Part shown: in pieces, positions 43,058-54,340 of the stretch
Numbering within the stretch: the first letter of the stretch is position 1
Layout: every line of letters starts with the position of its first letter
Translations under genes and position numbers: made by a program
Source of the DNA: Robiginitomaculum sp.
Lineage (GTDB): Bacteria; Pseudomonadota; Alphaproteobacteria; Caulobacterales; Maricaulaceae
Assembly: GCA_021776565.1 (NCBI GenBank)
Contig: JAJFFQ010000051.1
Location: 39,148 to 103,147, forward strand
Direction: 5' to 3'
DNA length: 64,000 nt
The notes under the pieces: model-generated
Database searches by the model: none
What the model was told of the DNA's origin: nothing
Seen by the model: the letters and a program-made list of their open reading frames with translations, nothing else

Positions 43058-46000
43058 GCGATCCAAAGAATTTTCTGGATGTCAGCGGGCCACGGGTTTT
43101 TACCATGCCGTCCGGTGCAAATTTTCTGAAATCACTGGCCCAGGGTGTGCGCACAGCCATAGATGACACCACGCCTTATGGCTTAAGCGATGCGATGATT
43201 TTGGCACCAACGCGCCGCGCAGGGCGGGCGCTGGGTGATGCGTTTGTGCAGGAGTTTGGCGGCGAAGGCGCACTGCTGTTGCCACGTATACGTGCCATTG
43301 GCGATGTTGATGCAGATGAACCACCGTTTGAGCCAGGCACCATTGCCCTGCAATCTCCACAGGCGTTATCAACCGAGCAAAGACTGTTTGATCTGGCCGC
43401 CCTGGTGCGCGCACGCCTTGATGCCAGTGGTCAAAATGCCTCGATCGCCACCGCCCTTGCCGAGGCTGAGGCGCTGGCACAACTGATTGACGAAGCTCAA
43501 ACCGAAGAGACCAAAAACTTTAATCTGGCCGAAGAAAATTTCAAGCAACGACTCGTAAGCCAGCCAGAACATGTGCAACGGGCAGCGCGGTTCCTTGATA
43601 TTGTCATGCGTCATTGGCCGAAACATTTACGTGAGCGCGGCGCATCTGATCTGGCCGCGCATCGCTCCTTTGTTTTGCGTGCTTTGGCCGAACGCTGGTT
43701 GCTCAAACCGCCAGAGCATATCGTTATTGCTGCGGGGTCTACTGGTTCTGTGCCGGCAACCGCTGACCTGTTGAAAGTGGTTTCACGTTTGCCCAACGGG
43801 GTCGTAATCCTGCCTGGTCTTGATGAAAGTCTTACCGATAAGGACTGGGCAGACGTGCAAAACAGCCCGGGCCACCCGCAATTTGGGTTGGCTCGTCTTC
43901 TGCGGCGTATGCAGATAAGTCGGGCCGAGGTGAAACGCTGGCCAGGGGTCAATGAGCACACCGGTTTGCGTCGCCGTCGCCGTCTCATCAATGAGGCCTT
44001 GTTACCGGCAGAGGCCACAGCCGGGTGGAGCGATAAATTGCTCAACCTTGGCAAAAAAGAAGACCTGAAACCGGCCAGACTTGTACGCGAAGGATTGGCG
44101 GGCCTTGCTCTTGTCGAGGCAGAAAATGAAGAAGAAGAGGCGCTTGTATTGGCGCTTGCTATACGCCACACCCTTGATGAACCAGACAAGACGGCCATGC
44201 TTGTCACTCCCGATCGGGCCTTAGCCGGGCGCGTTCGGGCCGCCCTTTTACGCTGGGGTATAGAGATTGATGATAGTGCTGGCACGCCTTTGAACACAAC
44301 GCCTGTGGGGGTATTTCTGGATCTGGTTGCGCAATGTGCCTGTGATCCTTCTGATCCTTTGGTACTGGCCTCGTTACTGGGATCAAAATTAACCAGACTG
44401 GGCCTTGGATCAGAACAGGCATACCGCTCTGCGCAGCGCCTTGAGGCCGGTTATTTGCGCGGCGTACATCGTCGAAACGCCACGGGGGCGTTGCGCCGCG
44501 CCGTAGAAGAAACAACAAATAAAGACGACGCACAAGATGTTCAGTTTGTCAGGTATGTAACCGCCCTTGAAGCGGCGCTTTTATGTTTTGCAGACCTTGA
44601 ACATGCGTCTGTTGCGGACTGGGCCAGGGCGCATGTAAATGCGGCTGAATTATTGGCGAAAAGTGATGAGCAAGAGGGTGACACGCGCCTGTGGCGAGGC
44701 AGTTGGGGTGCCGGAGCTGCGGCTTTGTTGCGGGCATTATTGAACGATGCACCCGCCATTGGAAACGTCAGTGCGCGGGAGTATTGGCATATATTTTCCA
44801 CCCTGGCCCGCCAGCGCCCGATCCGCCCGGAGGGGATGGGTGATGTCCGCGCCCGAATTCTTGGCCCGCTGGAAGCCCGGATGATAAGTGCAGACCTTGT
44901 TGCCCTTGGCGGTTTGAACGAGGGTATTTGGCCCTCACATCCGGTGCAAGATCCGTTTTTGCCTCGGCAATTGCGCATAGAGATAGGTTTGCCAGATCCG
45001 GAACGCCGTCTTGGTCTCTCTGCCCATGATTTTGCCGAACACGCCAGTAAAGCGCAGGTATTACTGACCCGGGCAAAACGGGTAAGCGCAGAACCAGCAA
45101 TTGCCTCGCGCTGGCTATGGCGTTTGAAGACCCTGATCCGTTGCGGCGTTGAAGGAGAAGATGAGGTCAATGCCATTCTGGCACCGGATATGGATTATAT
45201 TGCTCTGGCCCGGGCGCTGGATCAGGTGCGGCCCGCAGATGTCACCCCGGCCCGACCACCCCGGCCAAACCCGCCGGTGAACAAACGTCCGCACAAATTA
45301 TCGGTCACTCGCATCACAAAACTGATCCGCAATCCCTATAGCATTTACGCGCAGTATATTTTGAATGTGAAGCCACTGGATGGGTTAGGAGAAATGCCCG
45401 GCCCACGAGAGCGCGGCAATGCGATCCATAACGCACTGGAGTGTTTTATGTATGGGGATATGGCCCCGGATGACCCAAAAGCCCTGTTCACGCTAACCGG
45501 CTTGATTGTAGATAATCTGAGTACACAAGGGTTTGCCGAACACCAGATACCAGCCGAGCGTGCACGGTGGAAACGGGCAGCAAGCTGGGTGCTGGACTGG
45601 GAAACTGAACGCCGTGAAACAGGCTGGCAACCGGTAATTTTGGAAGGCAAGGGGATGATGACCATACCCACTACCGGCAAGAATTTTTTCATTATTGCAA
45701 AGGCGGATCGTATTGACCGGCGTGGGGACGAGTTTGCGGTGCTGGATTACAAAACTGGTGCAGCGCCGTCAGCCAAAGAAGTCTATGCCGGTTTTGATCC
45801 GCAATTACCGCTTTCGGCGGCAATTCTTGAAGATGCGAAGTTCATAAAAGATAACAAAACGGCGCAGGGACAGGCGAGCAGTCTGGTGTATGTGAAGATT
45901 TCAGGTGGCAGAGAGGCCGGAAAATACCAGACGCTGGAAAGTAGTGGTAAAAACGCGATTTCCGCACCAAACTTTCAGCAAAAAGCACTGGAAGACCTGC

Positions 46001-46149
46001 GCCGTCTGGTGAACTGGTTTGCTAATGTTGATAACCCGTATTTGTGTCAGCCCCGGGCAAAATACACTGATAGCTATAGTGATTATGACCATTTGGCGCG
46101 CCGGGCTGAATGGGCGGCCACTGCCGAGAAAAAAGAGGGTGAGCCATGA
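43054..46149 (+). CDS. addB: Double-strand break repair protein AddB
   Basis: 1031 residues; GTG start overlapping murU by 4 nt. An inactivated helicase-like N-terminal region (LLPRIRAIGDVDADEPPFEPG...) with the MLVTPDRALAGRVRAALLRWG block is followed by a RecB-type nuclease domain near the C-terminus: DRIDRRGDEFAVLDYKTGAAPSAKEVYAG (the Asp-x-Lys core), and Cys residues near the end (YLCQPRAKYTDSYSDYDHLARRAEW) suggest the cluster-binding region, though only one Cys is clear there. Partner of AddA in double-strand end resection. Overlaps addA by 4 nt. Confidence 0.95.
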   Translation: MSDPKNFLDVSGPRVFTMPSGANFLKSLAQGVRTAIDDTTPYGLSDAMILAPTRRAGRALGDAFVQEFGGEGALLLPRIRAIGDVDADEPPFEPGTIALQSPQALSTEQRLFDLAALVRARLDASGQNASIATALAEAEALAQLIDEAQTEETKNFNLAEENFKQRLVSQPEHVQRAARFLDIVMRHWPKHLRERGASDLAAHRSFVLRALAERWLLKPPEHIVIAAGSTGSVPATADLLKVVSRLPNGVVILPGLDESLTDKDWADVQNSPGHPQFGLARLLRRMQISRAEVKRWPGVNEHTGLRRRRRLINEALLPAEATAGWSDKLLNLGKKEDLKPARLVREGLAGLALVEAENEEEEALVLALAIRHTLDEPDKTAMLVTPDRALAGRVRAALLRWGIEIDDSAGTPLNTTPVGVFLDLVAQCACDPSDPLVLASLLGSKLTRLGLGSEQAYRSAQRLEAGYLRGVHRRNATGALRRAVEETTNKDDAQDVQFVRYVTALEAALLCFADLEHASVADWARAHVNAAELLAKSDEQEGDTRLWRGSWGAGAAALLRALLNDAPAIGNVSAREYWHIFSTLARQRPIRPEGMGDVRARILGPLEARMISADLVALGGLNEGIWPSHPVQDPFLPRQLRIEIGLPDPERRLGLSAHDFAEHASKAQVLLTRAKRVSAEPAIASRWLWRLKTLIRCGVEGEDEVNAILAPDMDYIALARALDQVRPADVTPARPPRPNPPVNKRPHKLSVTRITKLIRNPYSIYAQYILNVKPLDGLGEMPGPRERGNAIHNALECFMYGDMAPDDPKALFTLTGLIVDNLSTQGFAEHQIPAERARWKRAASWVLDWETERRETGWQPVILEGKGMMTIPTTGKNFFIIAKADRIDRRGDEFAVLDYKTGAAPSAKEVYAGFDPQLPLSAAILEDAKFIKDNKTAQGQASSLVYVKISGGREAGKYQTLESSGKNAISAPNFQQKALEDLRRLVNWFANVDNPYLCQPRAKYTDSYSDYDHLARRAEWAATAEKKEGEP

Positions 46150-49100
46150 GCGATGCCATCCACAAAGCCAAAGCTGCACAATCACAAGCCGCCGATCCGC
46201 AGGGATCAGCCTTCGTTTCGGCCAATGCCGGTTCGGGCAAAACCCATGTTCTGATTGACCGGGTAACGCGGCTGTTGATGGCCGGGGTCAAGCCGGAAAA
46301 CATCCTGTGCGTGACTTATACCAAGGCGGCGGCGGCGGAAATGCTCAATCGCCTGTTCGAGCGCCTGGGTGGTTATTCTATTATGGAAGATAACGCTTTA
46401 CGCGTGGCCTTGTGCGACCTTGATCCAGTCATTCCTGTTGGTGTTGCGGATTTGAGACGAGCGCGTGCATTGTTTGCGCTGGCACTGGAAACGCCAGGCG
46501 GGCTAAAAATTCGTACCATTCATTCGTTTTGCGAGTCGCTCTTGCGTCGCTTTCCCGCAGAAGCCGGAATCAGCCCCGGTTTTACCGTTCTGGATGATCG
46601 TATCAGTGCACAAATGCGTGCCGAGACAATTGCCAGTATCGGTTGCCAGGCCCTGAATGATCCACAAGGCACGTTAAACCAGGCGATTGAGCATGTTGCC
46701 AGCCTGGGTGCTGATGCCCTGGATACGCTCTATAGCTTTGCCGCCAGGGAGGGCCGCAAACTGGCGGCACTGATTGATCGTGAGGGCGGTTTGCCAGAGG
46801 CTCTGGCTTTAAGCGCGCGGCATTTGGGGCTGGACGCGGAGGCAACGCAGAGAAGCGAGGCCGAGGCAGTTTGGCATGACCTGGATCATTTGGAAATGAA
46901 ACGCCTGGCCGAGGTGCTGATGGAGGGTATTGCCACCGATCAAAAATGTGCTGCCAAAATCAATACCGCTTTGCGTATCACCGATCCATCAACAGCACTG
47001 GCAGGGATGTTTACAGGGTTTTTTACCCAAAAAGGAACGCCGCCAAAAAATCTGCCGACCAAAGCAGTACAAAATGCACATTCGTGGATCATTGATGCTG
47101 TGCATAATATGCAGGGCACACTGGATGTTGCGCGGATACGCCTTCATGCCGCCGCTGTTTTGGATAATACCCGTGCCGCATTTGCCCTTATTGATACGTT
47201 TCACCGACACATCACCTCGTCAAAACAAACGCAGGGCGCACTGGATTTTGATGACCTCATTGCCAAAAGTGTGGCGCTGGTTTCTCACGCCGATGCGGCG
47301 CAATGGGTATTATACAAGCTTGATTATAATCTTTCTCACATTCTGGTGGATGAGGCGCAGGATAATAGCGATGGGCAATGGGCGCTCATCCGCAGCCTCT
47401 CGGCGGAGTTTTTTGCTGGCAAGGGTGCGCAGGACAACAAGGCGCGCACGTTATTTGCCGTCGGTGATCCCAAACAGTCCATTTATTCTTTCCAGGGCGC
47501 TAACCCCGCTTTGTTTCATAGTGAAGCAGAGCATTTTATGACCATTACCAGCCAGAGAGAGAGCGGTTTTTCAATGCCCGAACTGGCGCTCTCATGGCGC
47601 TCTTGTGCGCAGGTTCTGACCATGGTGGATGAAACCTTTGCACCTTTTACCGGCGAGGCACCAGTACCGCCGCCATTGGAAACCAAATTTATCGGGGATG
47701 CTGCCTACTATGAAGACGCAGCACAAAGCTCTCCGGGGTTTACCGGGTATGTCCCCCATAAGGCCCAACGTACCGATGCAGCAGGCTGTGTGGAGCTGTG
47801 GGACAGTATTGCGCGACCAGCCACGGCACCCGAAGAAGACCCGGCGGCCCCTGTAGATGCGCCAGCACCGCAAAGTGCTCGTAATCAACTTGCTGCCAAC
47901 ATTGCCAGCACCATCAAGGCCTGGCTGGACAGGGGCGAACTGGTCAGCGAAAAAAAAGATCAGGCCTGGCACCGGCGACCCGTTCAACCAGGCGACATCA
48001 TGATTTTGATGCGTAAACGCACAGATGGTTTGTTCGAGGAGATCATTCGCCAGCTTAAACTGCGTGCTGTCCCGGTGGCCGGTGCGGATCGCATGATACT
48101 GTCTGAACAAACCGCAGTGCTTGATTTGATGAGTGCGGCGCGGGCGGCCTTGCTTGGAGACGACGATCTGGCCCTTGCCGAATTTCTAAGAAGCCCGTTT
48201 TTGCAGCCGGCGGCGAACAGTGAGCCGGTTATTGATGAACCAGCTCTTTATGACCTTGCCGCCGGGCGTCCACAGGGACAAAGCCTGTGTGCTGCCCTGA
48301 ATGTTAGCACCGACCCACGTTTTGCCGAAGCACGGGTGCTCATGGCAGAACTACGCGAACAGGCAGGGCGTGTGACGCCGTTTGCCTTTTTTGCCGGACT
48401 TTTATATCGATCAAGCAATACCCGCGAAAGTTATGCCCGCAGACTTTATGCACGGCTGGGGGCAGAGGCAGAAGACCCGGTACGCGAATTTCTGTCAAAG
48501 GCGCTGGCCTATGAGGCCGAACAGGCACCGGCGCTGGCGCGTTTTGTTGCGCAAAACCTGAATGATGAGACGCAAATAAAACGTGAAATGCAAAGCGCAG
48601 GTAATGCCGTGCGGGTGATGACAGTGCACGCCGCCAAGGGTCTGGAAGCGCCATTGGTTATCCTGCCAGACACCACACAGGGTGCCAAGCGACCCCGGGA
48701 ATCCGGTTTAATGTTTGCCGCCAAGGATGATGCGCTTTTCTGGTCGCCAAAAAAAAATGATGATCCGCCGGTTTGCACCACTATTCGGGAGGAAGCTGCC
48801 GTTCGCGAGGCCGAAGAACACAAGCGGTTACTTTATGTTGCCATGACCCGGGCGCAGGATCGTTTGGTCATTTGCGGCGCCAACAGGTACAGCAGGAAAA
48901 AAGAATGTGAGGACGGTATAGTCGAGAATGATAGCTGGTATGCCTATTGTAAGGCCGCCTTTGAGAGACGTACTGAACGGGGCGAAATTGAAATTTTTCA
49001 GACACCATCGGGCGTAGCAGCCATGCGCTATGGCCCAACACCAGAAGGACAGCCTGACGCCAAACCTGCATTGGAGGACAAGACGCTGCCAATACCCGAT

Positions 49101-49739
49101 TGGGCAAGACGACCTCTGCCGGTTGAAGCGCCCGCACTGCGCCGCGCTGCGCCGTCGCATTGGCTGGATGCCGAGGCTGATAGCGGGTCAGTATTATCAC
49201 CGCTCGCCGATGGCGGAATAGCGCGGTATCAGCGCGGATTGCTGATCCACACCTTGCTGCAATCCTTGCCGGAGATTGACAGAAAACTCCGCCATGATGC
49301 GGCCAGAAACTTTCTTATCGCTCAAACAGATATTGATGAAGGGCAGCGTGGTGAGATTATGGAAGCCGTATTCGGGGTGTTGAACGAGCCAACCTTTGCG
49401 GCGCTCTTTGGCCCTGACAGCCGGGCTGAACTACCCATAAGTGGCCGGATCAAGGCGCTTGCGCAATATGTTACCCTCGCTGGTCAAATTGATCGCCTTG
49501 TGGTCACAGAAGATGAGGTTCTGGTGGTGGATTATAAAACCAATCGCCCGGCACCAAAACATGCAGATGCGGTAACGACACCCTATTTACAGCAAATGGC
49601 AGCCTATCGGGCCTTGCTCAGGGAATTGTGGCCAAAGCGCAAAGTTCGTTGTGCGTTATTGTGGACAGACGGGCCAAAATTAATGCCGCTCGCGGACAGT
49701 TTACTGGACGAAGCGTTGCAAAAACCGCACAACCCTTGA
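46146..49739 (+). CDS. addA: Double-strand break repair helicase AddA
   Basis: 1197 residues. UvrD/Rep-type helicase motor: motif I SANAGSGKTHVLIDRVTRLL (22-41), motif Ia near VTYTKAAAAEM, motif II HILVDEAQDNSD, motif III FAVGDPKQSIYSFQGAN, motif V VRVMTVHAAKGLEAPLVILPD, motif VI YVAMTRAQDRLVI. The C-terminal RecB nuclease has VLVVDYKTNRP. With AddB it unwinds and degrades DNA ends, loading RecA at recombination hotspots. The last gene of the operon; trxA follows with its own ribosome site. Confidence 0.96.
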   Translation: MSDAIHKAKAAQSQAADPQGSAFVSANAGSGKTHVLIDRVTRLLMAGVKPENILCVTYTKAAAAEMLNRLFERLGGYSIMEDNALRVALCDLDPVIPVGVADLRRARALFALALETPGGLKIRTIHSFCESLLRRFPAEAGISPGFTVLDDRISAQMRAETIASIGCQALNDPQGTLNQAIEHVASLGADALDTLYSFAAREGRKLAALIDREGGLPEALALSARHLGLDAEATQRSEAEAVWHDLDHLEMKRLAEVLMEGIATDQKCAAKINTALRITDPSTALAGMFTGFFTQKGTPPKNLPTKAVQNAHSWIIDAVHNMQGTLDVARIRLHAAAVLDNTRAAFALIDTFHRHITSSKQTQGALDFDDLIAKSVALVSHADAAQWVLYKLDYNLSHILVDEAQDNSDGQWALIRSLSAEFFAGKGAQDNKARTLFAVGDPKQSIYSFQGANPALFHSEAEHFMTITSQRESGFSMPELALSWRSCAQVLTMVDETFAPFTGEAPVPPPLETKFIGDAAYYEDAAQSSPGFTGYVPHKAQRTDAAGCVELWDSIARPATAPEEDPAAPVDAPAPQSARNQLAANIASTIKAWLDRGELVSEKKDQAWHRRPVQPGDIMILMRKRTDGLFEEIIRQLKLRAVPVAGADRMILSEQTAVLDLMSAARAALLGDDDLALAEFLRSPFLQPAANSEPVIDEPALYDLAAGRPQGQSLCAALNVSTDPRFAEARVLMAELREQAGRVTPFAFFAGLLYRSSNTRESYARRLYARLGAEAEDPVREFLSKALAYEAEQAPALARFVAQNLNDETQIKREMQSAGNAVRVMTVHAAKGLEAPLVILPDTTQGAKRPRESGLMFAAKDDALFWSPKKNDDPPVCTTIREEAAVREAEEHKRLLYVAMTRAQDRLVICGANRYSRKKECEDGIVENDSWYAYCKAAFERRTERGEIEIFQTPSGVAAMRYGPTPEGQPDAKPALEDKTLPIPDWARRPLPVEAPALRRAAPSHWLDAEADSGSVLSPLADGGIARYQRGLLIHTLLQSLPEIDRKLRHDAARNFLIAQTDIDEGQRGEIMEAVFGVLNEPTFAALFGPDSRAELPISGRIKALAQYVTLAGQIDRLVVTEDEVLVVDYKTNRPAPKHADAVTTPYLQQMAAYRALLRELWPKRKVRCALLWTDGPKLMPLADSLLDEALQKPHNP

Positions 49740-49826
49740 CGTAAGGCTCTCCCATCACTAGCTAGCGGTCAGGCGGGCGTTATATTTGTGCCCGGCCAGC
49801 GTTTTGGCCAAAATCAGGAGTTTACC

Positions 49827-50156
49827 ATGTCAACCATTGCCGTAAGTGATGAGTCCTTTGAAACTGATGTTTTGAACGCAAAAGGCCCGGTTCTTGTGGA
49901 CTTTTGGGCTGAATGGTGCGGCCCCTGCAAACAGATCGGCCCGCTTTTGGAAGAGCTTGGTCAGGAAATGAACGGCAAGGTAACCATCGCCAAAGTGAAT
50001 ATAGACGAAAACCCCGGTGTGCCGGGAAAATATGGCGTGCGGGGCATCCCGACCTTGATGCTGTTTCAAAACGGTCAGGTTTCAGCAACCAAAGTGGGCG
50101 CCATGCCCAAAAGCAAAATTTCCGAATGGCTGAATAGTGCCGTTACAGCGGCTTAA
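49827..50156 (+). CDS. trxA: Thioredoxin
   Basis: 109 residues. AGGAG lies before ATG 49827; an upstream in-frame ATG (49788) has no site. Active site [15 protein letters not shown] (Cys 33 and 36) and cis-Pro in [11 protein letters not shown]. General cytosolic disulfide reductant. Its TAA overlaps the convergent folC stop by 4 nt (TTAA at 50153-50156). Confidence 0.97.
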   Translation: MSTIAVSDESFETDVLNAKGPVLVDFWAEWCGPCKQIGPLLEELGQEMNGKVTIAKVNIDENPGVPGKYGVRGIPTLMLFQNGQVSATKVGAMPKSKISEWLNSAVTAA

Positions 50157-51448
50157 ACGTTAAACGCCAATACTTCACCAGCAAGATAAAGCGACCCACA
50201 CACCACAATGCGCGGCCCGCGTGCTGTTGCCAGTGCGCTTGTTAATGCCGCCTCAAAGCCTGGTGCAGTCTGCGCCTCAAGATTGGCCCTGCGGGCGGCC
50301 ATCTGCATATCATCTGGTGTCATGGGATACGGCGCATCTTTTACCGGGATGCAGATTACCTTAGGATCAAGGGCGCTAAACGCCTCAAAGAACTGTCCTG
50401 CATCCTTGTTGCCTTGCAAGCCAACAATGATGACCAGCGGGCGCGGGTCTTGTGTTTGCATGGACAAAACACTTGCCGCCAATGCCCGGGCCGCATGGGG
50501 GTTATGCGCGCCGTCCACGATAATTTGTGCGTTTTGGGCATTTACACGATCGGCCACAGCGCCCTGGTGCAAAATATCGAACCTGCCTGGCCATTGCACA
50601 GCCTCAAGCCCTTGTGCCATGGCAGTATGGTTGCATTTCAAATGCAGTGCTGCGGCCACAGCCAGTCCTGCGTTTTGCACCTGATGCCCACCTTTCAGGC
50701 GCGGCAATGGTAAATCCAGAAGTTGTGTATCATCTTCAAACACAAGATGCCCGTCTTCATTGCGCACATGAAAATCTTCATCGGCAAAACGTACTGGTGC
50801 TTGCACGCGCGCTCCAGCGCGCTCAATCACATGACGAGCCTTATCACATTGCCGGGCGCTTATCACCGGAACACCAGGTTTGATGATCCCTGCCTTGGCG
50901 CGGGCGATACTGGCAATGTCATCGCCCAGATAATCGCCGTGGTCGTGAGCAATGGGGGTGATGAGGCACAATGCTGGTTGGCTAAGTACATTACTGGCAT
51001 CAAATTCGCCGCCCAAGCCCACCTCAATAAGGGCAAGGTCTGCCGGGTTTCGTGCAAAGGCCAAAAACATGGCTGCGGTTAATAACTCAAACGAGGTTGC
51101 CGCCGCACCATTATTGGCCTCCTCCACCTCCTCAAGAAGATCAACCAGAGCCGCATCAGTAACAGGCCCGAAACCGCCCAATTGGTAGCGTTCGTTAAGG
51201 CGTATCAGGTGCGGGCTGGTATGAATATGTACTGATAAACCGGCTGCCTCGGCCATCGCCCCCAGCATGACAATGGTTGAGCCTTTACCATTGGTGCCGG
51301 CCACATGCACGGTTGGAGGAAGATGCTTGTGCGGATCACCGAGCTTGCCAAGCAGGGCCTTGACCCGTTCAAGTCCCAGATCAATGTGCGCCGGATGCAG
51401 GGCATCAAAGCGGGCCAGGGCGCGCACTATTCGTGTGACAGCGTTCAA
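50153..51448 (-). CDS. folC: Bifunctional folylpolyglutamate synthase/dihydrofolate synthase
   Basis: 431 residues. P-loop [24 protein letters not shown] (about 48-70), [15 protein letters not shown] region for Mg-ATP, and [16 protein letters not shown] in the C-terminal Rossmann part. Adds L-glutamate to dihydropteroate and then to folates. The start overlaps accD as ATGA (51445-51448). The last gene of the trpF-trpB-trpA-accD-folC operon. Confidence 0.96.
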   Translation of the reverse strand: MNAVTRIVRALARFDALHPAHIDLGLERVKALLGKLGDPHKHLPPTVHVAGTNGKGSTIVMLGAMAEAAGLSVHIHTSPHLIRLNERYQLGGFGPVTDAALVDLLEEVEEANNGAAATSFELLTAAMFLAFARNPADLALIEVGLGGEFDASNVLSQPALCLITPIAHDHGDYLGDDIASIARAKAGIIKPGVPVISARQCDKARHVIERAGARVQAPVRFADEDFHVRNEDGHLVFEDDTQLLDLPLPRLKGGHQVQNAGLAVAAALHLKCNHTAMAQGLEAVQWPGRFDILHQGAVADRVNAQNAQIIVDGAHNPHAARALAASVLSMQTQDPRPLVIIVGLQGNKDAGQFFEAFSALDPKVICIPVKDAPYPMTPDDMQMAARRANLEAQTAPGFEAALTSALATARGPRIVVCGSLYLAGEVLAFNV

Positions 51449-52308
51449 GCGGCTTTAGATCCACTGAGCAGGGTTATCAAATTTGCCAGATAGGTTTTTA
51501 GTTTACGGCGATCCACCACCGCATCCACCATGCCTTTTTCAAGAAGGTATTCTGATCGCTGTGCCCCTTCGGGCAGTTTTTCACGTATGGTTTGCTCAAT
51601 CACGCGCGGGCCGGAAAAACAGATCAGCGCCCTGGGTTCGGCAATATGCACGTCACCCAACATGGCATAAGACGCGGTAACACCGCCAGAGGTGGGGTCG
51701 GTCAAGACCACAATATAAGGTAGTCGCGCTTCGTTCAGCTCGTTGACCATCAAGGTCGTGCGCGGCATTTGCATCAAGGAGAGCGCCCCCTCCTGCATCC
51801 GTGCACCGCCGGAGGAAATAATAGCCACAAGCGGCAATTTGCGCTTTAGCGCCTCTTCGGCAGCGATAATAAACCCCTCACCTGCCGCCATGCCCAGCGA
51901 TCCGCCCATGAAGGCAAAATCTTGCACAAAGACGACCGTCTTAACGCCATCAATACTGCCAACGCCAACGCAGGTGGCATCGGTTTCACCGGTTTTTGCA
52001 CGAGCGGCCTTTAGCCGATCAGTGTATTTTTTGTCATCACGAAATTTCAACGGATCAACCGCAACTTCCGGCACATCAATTCGTTCATATTCGGCATTAT
52101 CGAAGGTAATTTTGAACCGTATTTCTGCACCAATACGCATATGATGTCCGGCCGGGGTTACATAAAGCCCGGCGGTAAGGTCTTCCTGAAATACCATTTC
52201 ACCGGAAAGCGGGCATTTCACCCACAGATTTTCTGGCGTATCGCGCTTGGCAAATATTTTTTTCATTCCCGGCGGGGTAAGGCGGTCGAGCCAGTTTATG
52301 TTGTTCAT
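51445..52308 (-). CDS. accD: Acetyl-CoA carboxylase carboxyltransferase beta subunit, degenerate zinc ribbon
   Basis: 287 residues. Transfers carboxyl from biotin to acetyl-CoA with AccA. Core [71 protein letters not shown], and [18 protein letters not shown] are intact. In the N-terminal zinc ribbon only the first Cys of four remains (KCPLSGEM, then [11 protein letters not shown]), where E. coli has two CxxC pairs. I recall the same loss in Caulobacter relatives. ATGA overlaps with both trpA and folC. Confidence 0.95.
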   Translation of the reverse strand: MNNINWLDRLTPPGMKKIFAKRDTPENLWVKCPLSGEMVFQEDLTAGLYVTPAGHHMRIGAEIRFKITFDNAEYERIDVPEVAVDPLKFRDDKKYTDRLKAARAKTGETDATCVGVGSIDGVKTVVFVQDFAFMGGSLGMAAGEGFIIAAEEALKRKLPLVAIISSGGARMQEGALSLMQMPRTTLMVNELNEARLPYIVVLTDPTSGGVTASYAMLGDVHIAEPRALICFSGPRVIEQTIREKLPEGAQRSEYLLEKGMVDAVVDRRKLKTYLANLITLLSGSKAA

Positions 52309-53132
52309 TGTGATACCTCCTGCCGGGCTGTATGTACCGCTCGCCCAAGGGTGCGAGCCAGCGCCAGCGCCTCTTTTACACCACCTGATGCCATGGCATC
52401 AACAATGGCACTGCCAACCACCACGCCATCGGCCACACGGGCAATCTGTGCCGCCTTTTGGGTTGTGCGTACACCAAAGCCAACGGCAACGGGCAGACCA
52501 GAGGCCGCGCGGATACGCGATACGGCCCTGGCCACAGGATCAGCGTCAGGCACGGCAGCGCCGGTGATCCCGGCGACAGAGACATAATAGACAAAACCAC
52601 TGGTGCCCGTAATAACCGTTGGCAGGCGCTGATCGTCTGTGGTTGGCGTTGCCAGGCGGATTAGCGCCAACCCGGCGGCATCAAAGGCGGTGCGCAGGGG
52701 GGCATCTTCTTCGGGGGGCAGATCCACCATGATGGCGCCATCCACGCCAGCGGCGACACAGGCGTCTGTAAACGCTTCGCAGCCCATATGATGCACCGGG
52801 TTATAATAGCCCATGACAATCACCGGCGTTTGCGTATCCTTTTGGCGAAATTTCGCCGCCATCGCTAAAACGTTTTTTGTGCGCACACCGGCACCCAGCG
52901 CCCGCAAGGCCGCCGCCTGAATGGCCGGGCCATCGGCCATGGGGTCAGTAAAGGGTAGGCCCAGTTCGATAATATCCGCACCGGTGGCAGGTAATCCATC
53001 AAGTAATTCCTGCGCAGTTTTCAGGTCAGGGTCACCGCCCATAATGTAGGCGACAAAGGCTGCACGGTTTTGTGTCGCCAACGCCGAAAACCGCGCTTCA
53101 AGACGCGCTGCACCGGTCAGCTGGGCGTTCAT
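52305..53132 (-). CDS. trpA: Tryptophan synthase alpha subunit
   Basis: 275 residues from ATG 53132, which overlaps trpB by 4 nt; a longer frame to 53189 is not needed. Catalytic Glu 56 and Asp 67 are in [18 protein letters not shown] (equivalent to Glu49 and Asp60 of Salmonella). The [15 protein letters not shown] first strand and loop, and [17 protein letters not shown] phosphate site agree. Makes indole from indole-glycerol phosphate and passes it to TrpB. Confidence 0.96.
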   Translation of the reverse strand: MNAQLTGAARLEARFSALATQNRAAFVAYIMGGDPDLKTAQELLDGLPATGADIIELGLPFTDPMADGPAIQAAALRALGAGVRTKNVLAMAAKFRQKDTQTPVIVMGYYNPVHHMGCEAFTDACVAAGVDGAIMVDLPPEEDAPLRTAFDAAGLALIRLATPTTDDQRLPTVITGTSGFVYYVSVAGITGAAVPDADPVARAVSRIRAASGLPVAVGFGVRTTQKAAQIARVADGVVVGSAIVDAMASGGVKEALALARTLGRAVHTARQEVSQ

Positions 53133-54340
53133 ATCTTGACCCCTAAATGCTTGGCTACGGCGAACACATCCTTGTCGCCGCGCCCGCACATGTTCATCAG
53201 AATAAGGCCTTTGGGGCCAAGTTCCTTGGCCAGATCAGCAACGCGGGCCAGGGCATGGGCCGGTTCCAGCGCCGGGATAATGCCCTCCAGCTTCGTGCAA
53301 AGCTGAAACATTTCCAGAGCTTCCTTATCAGTGGCACTGACATATTCGGCGCGGCCAACATCATGCAAATGCGCGTGCTCCGGCCCGATGCCGGGATAAT
53401 CCAGCCCTGCGGATATGGAATGAGCATCAATGATCTGCCCGTCATCATCTTGCAGCAAATAGGTGCGGTTGCCATGCAGCACACCGGGTGCGCCGCCTTT
53501 GAGGGATGCGGCATGTTTGCCGGTTTCAATGCCCAGCCCCGCAGCTTCAACGCCGATCAGACGCACGCCTTTATCAGGCACAAAGGCATGAAATAATCCC
53601 ATGGCGTTGGAGCCACCACCAATGCAAGCCACGCAAGCATCAGGCAGGCGACCTTCGCGCTGCAGAATTTGCGCCCGGGCTTCGCGGCCAATGACCGACT
53701 GGAACTCACGAACCATGTGCGGATAGGGGTGTGGCCCGGCCACCGTTCCGATGACATAAAATGTTTCATCTACATGGGTTACCCAGTCGCGCAAGGCCTC
53801 GTTCATGGCATCTTTGAGCGTTCCCGTACCAGAGGTAACCGGTATCACTTCGGCACCCAGCAATTTCATGCGAAATACATTGGGTTGCTGGCGTTCAATA
53901 TCAGTTGCCCCCATGAACACCACGCAGGGCAAGCCAAAGCGCGCCGCCATGGTTGCCGTGGCAACACCGTGCTGCCCGGCACCGGTTTCGGCAATGATAC
54001 GAGTTTTGCCCATACGTTTGGCCAGCAAGACCTGGCCCAGACAATTGTTGATCTTGTGCGAACCGGTATGGTTTAACTCGTCGCGTTTGAACCAGATTTT
54101 TGCGCCGCCAAATTCTGCAGACAAGCGTTCCGCATGATAAACGGCGCTGGGCCGACCCACATAATCACGCAAAAACCCGTCCATCTGTTTGGCAAATTCA
54201 GGGTCATTGCGGGCCTCATCCCAGGCACTTTCCAGTTCCAGAATAAGCGGCATCAGGGTTTCGGCAACAAAACGCCCGCCAAAATCACCAAAGCGACCGC
54301 GTGCATCGGGCCATTGGACATCATCGGTTTTAACCGTCAC
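53129..54340 (-). CDS. trpB: Tryptophan synthase beta subunit
   Basis: 403 residues. The PLP lysine is Lys 96 in [16 protein letters not shown]; phosphate cup GGGSNAMG near 238-245; ammonium/indole channel residue region RDELNHTG. Condenses indole with serine. ATGA overlaps with trpA downstream and trpF upstream, the standard alphaproteobacterial trpFBA arrangement. Confidence 0.97.
   Translation of the reverse strand: MTVKTDDVQWPDARGRFGDFGGRFVAETLMPLILELESAWDEARNDPEFAKQMDGFLRDYVGRPSAVYHAERLSAEFGGAKIWFKRDELNHTGSHKINNCLGQVLLAKRMGKTRIIAETGAGQHGVATATMAARFGLPCVVFMGATDIERQQPNVFRMKLLGAEVIPVTSGTGTLKDAMNEALRDWVTHVDETFYVIGTVAGPHPYPHMVREFQSVIGREARAQILQREGRLPDACVACIGGGSNAMGLFHAFVPDKGVRLIGVEAAGLGIETGKHAASLKGGAPGVLHGNRTYLLQDDDGQIIDAHSISAGLDYPGIGPEHAHLHDVGRAEYVSATDKEALEMFQLCTKLEGIIPALEPAHALARVADLAKELGPKGLILMNMCGRGDKDVFAVAKHLGVKI

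Noticed and set aside
43611..44297. A 228-codon minus-strand frame inside addB
   Set aside because: Antisense Arg/Ser-rich shadow, no ribosome site.
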